A stretch of 64,000 nt of DNA from Benincasa hispida (lineage: Eukaryota > Streptophyta > Magnoliopsida > Cucurbitales > Cucurbitaceae): the NCBI RefSeq assembly GCF_009727055.1, contig NW_024063873.1, forward strand, positions 1 through 64,000. Reading direction: 5' to 3'. The notes under the pieces are model-generated. The model was not told the DNA's origin and did no database searches. It saw only the letters and a list, made by a program, of their open reading frames with translations. Both the position numbers and the translations under genes were made by a program. This document shows, piece after piece, positions 59,432 to 64,000 of the stretch. Every line of letters starts with the position of its first letter. Position 1 is the first letter of the stretch.

Positions 59432-60538
59432 CTTTCTTAGTTTTATATGTAGATGAAATCCTACTCATTGGGAATAATGTGGGTTTACCAACTAATAGAA
59501 AGAAATGGGTAGCTGCTCAATTCCAAATTAAAGATTTATGTGAAGCACATCGCTCTAAGGAACCAAATTATTAAGGATTGTAAGAACAAAACACTGTCTT
59601 GTCTCAAACAATGTATATTGAAAAAATGTTTATTAAGTATTCGATGCAGAATTCCAAGAAAGGATTATTCCCTTCTAGGCATGGAACTATCTTGTCTAAG
59701 GAACAATGTTCTAAGACACCTCAAGAGGTTGAGGAAATGAGACGGATTTCCTATGCTCTGAAGTGGGTAACCTGATGTATGCCATGTTGTGTATGAGATG
59801 GACATTTGCTATGCAGTAGGAATAATTGGTAGATATCAATCCAATCCAGGATTGATCACTGGACTGGGGTAAAGACCATTCTCATGTATCTTAGGAGATC
59901 AAGAAACTATATGCTCGTTTTGGTTCTAAGGATTTGATCCTTATAGGATATACTTACTCTGATGTTCAAACAGATAAAGATTCTAGGAAATCCACATAAG
60001 GATAAGTATTTTTCTCTTAATAGACGAGTTATAGTATGAAGTAGCATAAAGCAAGGTTGTATTGTTGACTCTACCATGGAGGTAGAGCATGTAACTACTT
60101 GTGAAGGCCTAAAGAAGTTTTCTGGCTCAGGAAGTTTCTAAGAGAATTAAAAGTAGTTCCAAACATGTCTATGCCCATCACCTTTTATTGTGATACTAAT
60201 GGTGTTGTAGCAAACTCCAAGGAGCTTCGAAGCCACAAACGAGAAAAGCACATCGAGTTCACGTATCATCTCATACGAGAGATTGTGCAACTAAGAGATG
60301 TGACCACCATGAAGATCGCTTTGGAGCAAAATATTGTTGATCCGTTTATGAAGGCTCTCACGACTAAAATATTTGAGGGTCACTTGAAAATTCTAGGTCA
60401 ACAGGATATGTGTCATCTTGCCTAGGGCAAGTGGGAGTATTATGAGGTATAGAGTATGCCTCGTTTATTGTATCATGTATTCTACTTCATATGTATCTTG
60501 TATTGTACACCTCACTCATTTTAGGACAAGTGGGAGAT
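59432..60538 (+). pseudogene. Second copia RT/RNase H tail, decayed
   Basis: Begins within the RT catalytic region (FLVLYVDEILLIGNN, the YVDD aspartate changed to E) and continues QFQIKDL, MQNSKKGLFPS, QEVEEMRRISYAL, LYARFGSKDLILIGYTYSD and, in 60165-60425, MPITFYCDTNGVVANSKELRSHKREKHIEF plus EQNIVDPFMKALTTKIFEGHL. It is homologous to 56320-57290 but clearly diverged, with stops and frameshifts. It ends in PPT-like caagtgggag words (60427 and 60527) before an LTR start. Its upstream half is not in place, so the junction at 59431/59432 marks insertion or rearrangement. Confidence 0.88.
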
Positions 60539-60670
60539 TATTGGATTTAGTGTCCTAAATCTCGTAGATCTCATAGTTTGTAGTTTATAAATACAAATTA
60601 TTTATTTAATAAAATAAGAAGTATTTTATTCAACATGTTATAAGAAATAATGGATACAATAGCTAACGAA
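60539..60670 (+). repeat. Copia LTR start, about 130 bp
   Basis: tattggatttagtgtcctaaatctcgtag...aaataagaagtattttatt resembles the first part of the LTRs at 29791 and 61371. It is preceded by a PPT (gacaagtgggagat). It stops where the ataGCC-rich segment begins. Confidence 0.7.
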
Positions 60671-61370
60671 AAAGGCTATAAAAGATCTTTCATAGCCTTT
60701 TTCAAAGGTCCTAACAGCCCATATTATTAAAATTCTGGGACTTTTTATAACCTTTTTGTAGAGTTATAATGGATGTTATAATATAGTATAGAGATATAGC
60801 ATGTATGCATAGCCATGAAAACATTCAATATCATTAGTCATTAAAGTTATCTTTAACATAGAATAGTTTGCTCTCAATATTATCTTTATTATATAATAGC
60901 CTTTTCTTAATGCTTTATTTGACATATGATAACCTTTTTCTAAGGCTAATATATCATATATATATATATATATATATATAGCTCTAGTCTTATGCTATAA
61001 CAAACAACATTGAAATTATACCCATTTACATTACAAGCACTTGTTTTTAGCTAAATAGAAATGTGAAATAATTCATAATGTATACATTAAAAACAATGAC
61101 TTCCTTTCATTATTGACATTTAGTAATCAATTTACATTAGAAACTAAAGAAATTTCCAACAATACGAGATATACATCAAATGTAATTTGAAACTACACAA
61201 CATTCACAAAATACAAAATACATCAAGTGTTAAGGATTAGAGCATCATGGAATTGAGCTTCCATCTTTTGATATTTTCACATGTAAAGATGTCATTTCAT
61301 CCACCTACATAAAAAGTGAATTAGCATCAGTTTGACTCCCAAAACCATCTGAAAAATATCTATCACTTTG
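60671..61370. repeat. Unclassified segment with repeated ATAGCCTTTTT-like motifs
   Basis: aaaaaggctat (60680), catagcctttttc (60702), ataacctttttg (60746), atagccttttctta (60896) and ataacctttttctaagg (60929) occur in both orientations within 270 bp. Repeated short subterminal motifs are typical of CACTA and some other DNA transposon ends. No terminal CACTA or transposase is visible, so the class is open. A (TA)n tract lies at 60956-60980; the rest (61000-61370) is AT-rich with nothing recognised. Confidence 0.4.
60956..60980. repeat. (TA)n microsatellite
   Basis: 25 bp of uninterrupted alternating AT. Confidence 0.9.
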
Positions 61371-63357
61371 TGTTGGGATCGGTGTCCTAATTCTCCTGGT
61401 GGTCTCGTAGTTTGTAAACATTTTGTAAACATATTATTATTAATAAAATAACTGTTATTTTATAAGCATCTATTCAAATCCAATAAACTAAGATCTGTGA
61501 TTATTTCATGTAACTTAAGCATGTATGTGGAGACATACAAGTAGATCATGCCTTAAGTAATAAGCTAAATGGTATATAGTAGATGGATAAAGGAGGGATA
61601 TCCTATCCTGTTGACACTACAGATATGGCCTGCTTTGTAGATGTTACAAGTATTATAAAGTACTACAAATAGTCTGATCCTAACCATTCATGTGGAGACA
61701 TACGAGCGGGGTATCCTATACAAAGAGTTTATATAAGACCGGACCACAAAATGATTAGTCTCTTTATATAACGTTGTTGATAATTGAGACTTACATTTCA
61801 CTAAAATGACCATAGGTGATATGACCTTAATCCTGACTGAGTTGGAAACTTCTGCCTATGAGAGTGGTCTTTTGATTTGTATGGGTGAGAGTGACAAGAT
61901 TACCAACTCAACAAGCCTACCATTTTAGGGATTCGTCTGATTGAGGAGCTGGGAACTCAGTTACAAAAAATGGAATTCACTCATTCCACGAAGTAAGGGT
62001 AAATAGATAAATTGTTCCCTTAAGAGCTTATTCTAGGTCTTGAACATAGTGGTCACACCTCTCCTGGCCTGAGAGGACTTAATCATAGTAAGACTATAAC
62101 TTATTGTTCATTAGAGGAATCAGTGATACTTAAGGAGTTAGATGTAACTACACGGGGCAAAATAGCGAATTGGCCCCATTGTACTTACGAGCGATTTGTG
62201 AAGGGTCATCGCACTATTGATTGGTCATATGGACACAGAAATATATCCGTAGTGCGAAGAGTGCAGTTGTCGGTCTATAGTGAAGTAACCAACAGTTAAC
62301 GGATGGTGAATCTCATGATTAAGAGTTTAGTCAGTTATTCAAGTACCGTTGGAGCTTTAAGTTACATGGCAGATCAATGGGTTTAAGTTGAGAATCATAT
62401 TTTAGTTTAATTTGAAGTGTTTAAATTAACAAGAGGAAATTCAATTATATGTAATAATTGATATGATGTATTAGATACATTAATTGGAAGAATTAATATA
62501 AATATGATTTATATTAAATACTATAAAATAGAAAAAGAACTATGTTTTATATGTTTCATATGATGAAATATTAAAACTATAGGTTATAAATATAATATGA
62601 TAAATTAGTTATTATATTTATTTATAACATATTAATTATATGATAATTAATTATTCTTTTTCTCTAGTAACTGAATTGAATAAGAAGTTATTAGAATCTT
62701 TATGGTAACTATGAGATAAAAAAGAAAATGATTTTCCAAAATTTAGTTGATTCATTACAAAAAGATTATCAAGTTAAAGTGTTTTACTAAACGATAGCAT
62801 AAAGAGCATACACGATCAAGTTACAAGTTTACTATACGATAGTTACTCGCTTACTCATTGCTATACGATCGAGTAGTAAAGTTTACACGATAGGCTTCAT
62901 CTTTCTAACGATCGAGTATTTCGCCTATATGATAGACAGTATTCATCTCCCACTTACTAGATCGTCTACTCGATTGTCTACTTTCTGCTTTCCTTAATCC
63001 AAAATCATATAGAGCCCACAACTCCAATACCAAGGTAACCATTGTGGTAGTATTCTAATTCCGTTCGAGGATCGAGTTGGACTCGATTCCGATCGAGGTT
63101 CATTCAGACGTCGTTGAGATCGAGTTCTAATCGTTGCGTTCGAGTTCGTGCTGATTGAACGAGTTGCTGAACGATCGAAAGATACTTAAAGAGTTCTTCA
63201 AAGGTTTGCATACTCTATCCTCTTTTAAGTAGCATGCTGTAATTTATAATTGATGCATAATCGTTTCCATTTAGACTGTAATTGTTTGTGTTCTTTCTCA
63301 ATGGGATTTGGAACGATTTGCTTTCGCGCACATGGTGCTCTATTTAGAGTTCCTTCA
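61371..63357 (+). mobile_element. Solo copia LTR with 5-bp target duplication
   Basis: 1987 bp from tgttgggatcggtg to ...agagttccttca, flanked by ctttg on both sides (61366-61370 and 63358-63362). No internal region. Same broad family as the LTRs at 29791 and 3561-5635 (shared terminus and blocks). It carries an array of cgatcg..gtag-type words at 62780-62990. Confidence 0.95.
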
Positions 63358-64000
63358 CTTTGAATCTCAAAACTACATAAAAATGCATAATTATTATAAA
63401 AGGAATATATTAATAGACAGAACGATACAATAAGACTTGATGCTTTTAAACATAATATTTCTTATATATTTTAGAAACTAAGACATTATTTTCCTCTAAA
63501 ACAGTAACAATCAAACCAACGTAGCTAGTACTTCTCAACATCGATCAATAAATATCTTAATTACAAAAAGTATTCAAGAAAAAGTAACCCACTCTATCAT
63601 AGATAATAAGTTATACTTTTGCTTACAAAGAGAAAGAAAGTAGTAATGTTGTCGCACTCAATTCTTGGCACGCAACAAGCAAACACTTCAAAGTATACAA
63701 ACTTGAACCAAATTCTAATTAAAATATTCAACTAATCTTGGTAAAATCATTTGTCTAATAAGCATTAGATTTATATTAGAATGAAAGAATACCATACTAT
63801 AGCAAAAACAAACCTAGCAAAATTTAACCAGTAGTATACTCTTAGTAAAGTCTCAATGACCAAGAGGAACTCAACACAAACAACACTCTTGAAGCAAAAA
63901 TAAAAAATATAGAGGAATTTCAATACGAACAAATTTTTTGTTTTATACACTTCAAAACCTAAAGTCCACAGACTTTAATATTCACCTTTTTGGACATTGA
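63358..64000. other. Unassigned DNA, no gene recognised
   Basis: Continuation of the sequence left of the solo LTR. AT-rich, no open frame of note, no repeat boundary recognised up to the window edge. Confidence 0.4.

Noticed and set aside
1..64000. CRISPR array, bacterial operon or prophage
   Set aside because: Base composition, nested LTR elements and plant PBS types indicate plant nuclear DNA; no regularly spaced repeat-spacer array is present.

Overview
This window looks like transposon-rich intergenic DNA from a flowering plant nuclear genome. It is AT-rich and packed with nested Ty1/copia and Ty3/gypsy LTR retrotransposons, plus one hAT DNA transposon. I see no host gene, rRNA, tRNA gene or CRISPR array. 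The species cannot be fixed from sequence alone; a eudicot is a reasonable guess. All coding similarity is to transposon proteins, and every coding relic is broken by stops, frameshifts or deletions.

Layout. 1-3560: decayed LTR fragments and unassigned DNA. 3561-7475: two minus-strand copia-type LTRs end to end. 8480-11310: a minus-strand gypsy fragment (internal region, primer-binding site, part of its LTR). 11311-15345: a minus-strand copia gag-pol relic split by a solo copia LTR (12700-14668, target duplication catgg). 15496-17130: a plus-strand LTR of a family primed by tRNA-Asp (Athila/Tat-like). 17165-28253: a minus-strand copia leader, primer-binding site and LTR; that LTR is interrupted by a 6.8 kb non-autonomous tRNA-Asp-primed element (19857-26654), which itself carries a related nested LTR. 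28254-30661: further LTR pieces. 30700-42270: a plus-strand Athila-like LTR and gag start, interrupted by an 8.3 kb chromovirus-type gypsy element (33264-41587, target duplication gtaat). 42290-44480: a copia leader. 44515-47475: a minus-strand copia LTR and pol relic. 47476-50069: a truncated hAT element with a BED-finger transposase pseudogene. 50070-59431: a plus-strand copia element with a 5'-truncated first LTR and a complete second LTR. 59432-60670: the tail of another copia element. 60671-61370: an unclassified piece with repeated ATAGCCTTTTT-like motifs. 61371-63357: a second solo LTR (target duplication ctttg). 63358-64000: nothing recognised.

Assembly problems. Two exact 38-bp palindromes (11089-11126 and 30662-30699) match the Illumina Nextera/Tn5 mate-pair junction adapter and are almost certainly technical. 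A single N at 55891 separates two identical 296-bp copies, a failed contig merge. Structural conclusions across these points are unsafe.

The most interesting biology is non-coding: a long leader with an internally repeated block shared by three copia copies; a U5 hairpin with compensatory changes in tRNA-Asp-primed LTRs; W-box-rich LTR promoters; a minisatellite and a recursive-splice-like site inside the gypsy LTR; and dispersed CGATCGTTTAG-type arrays.
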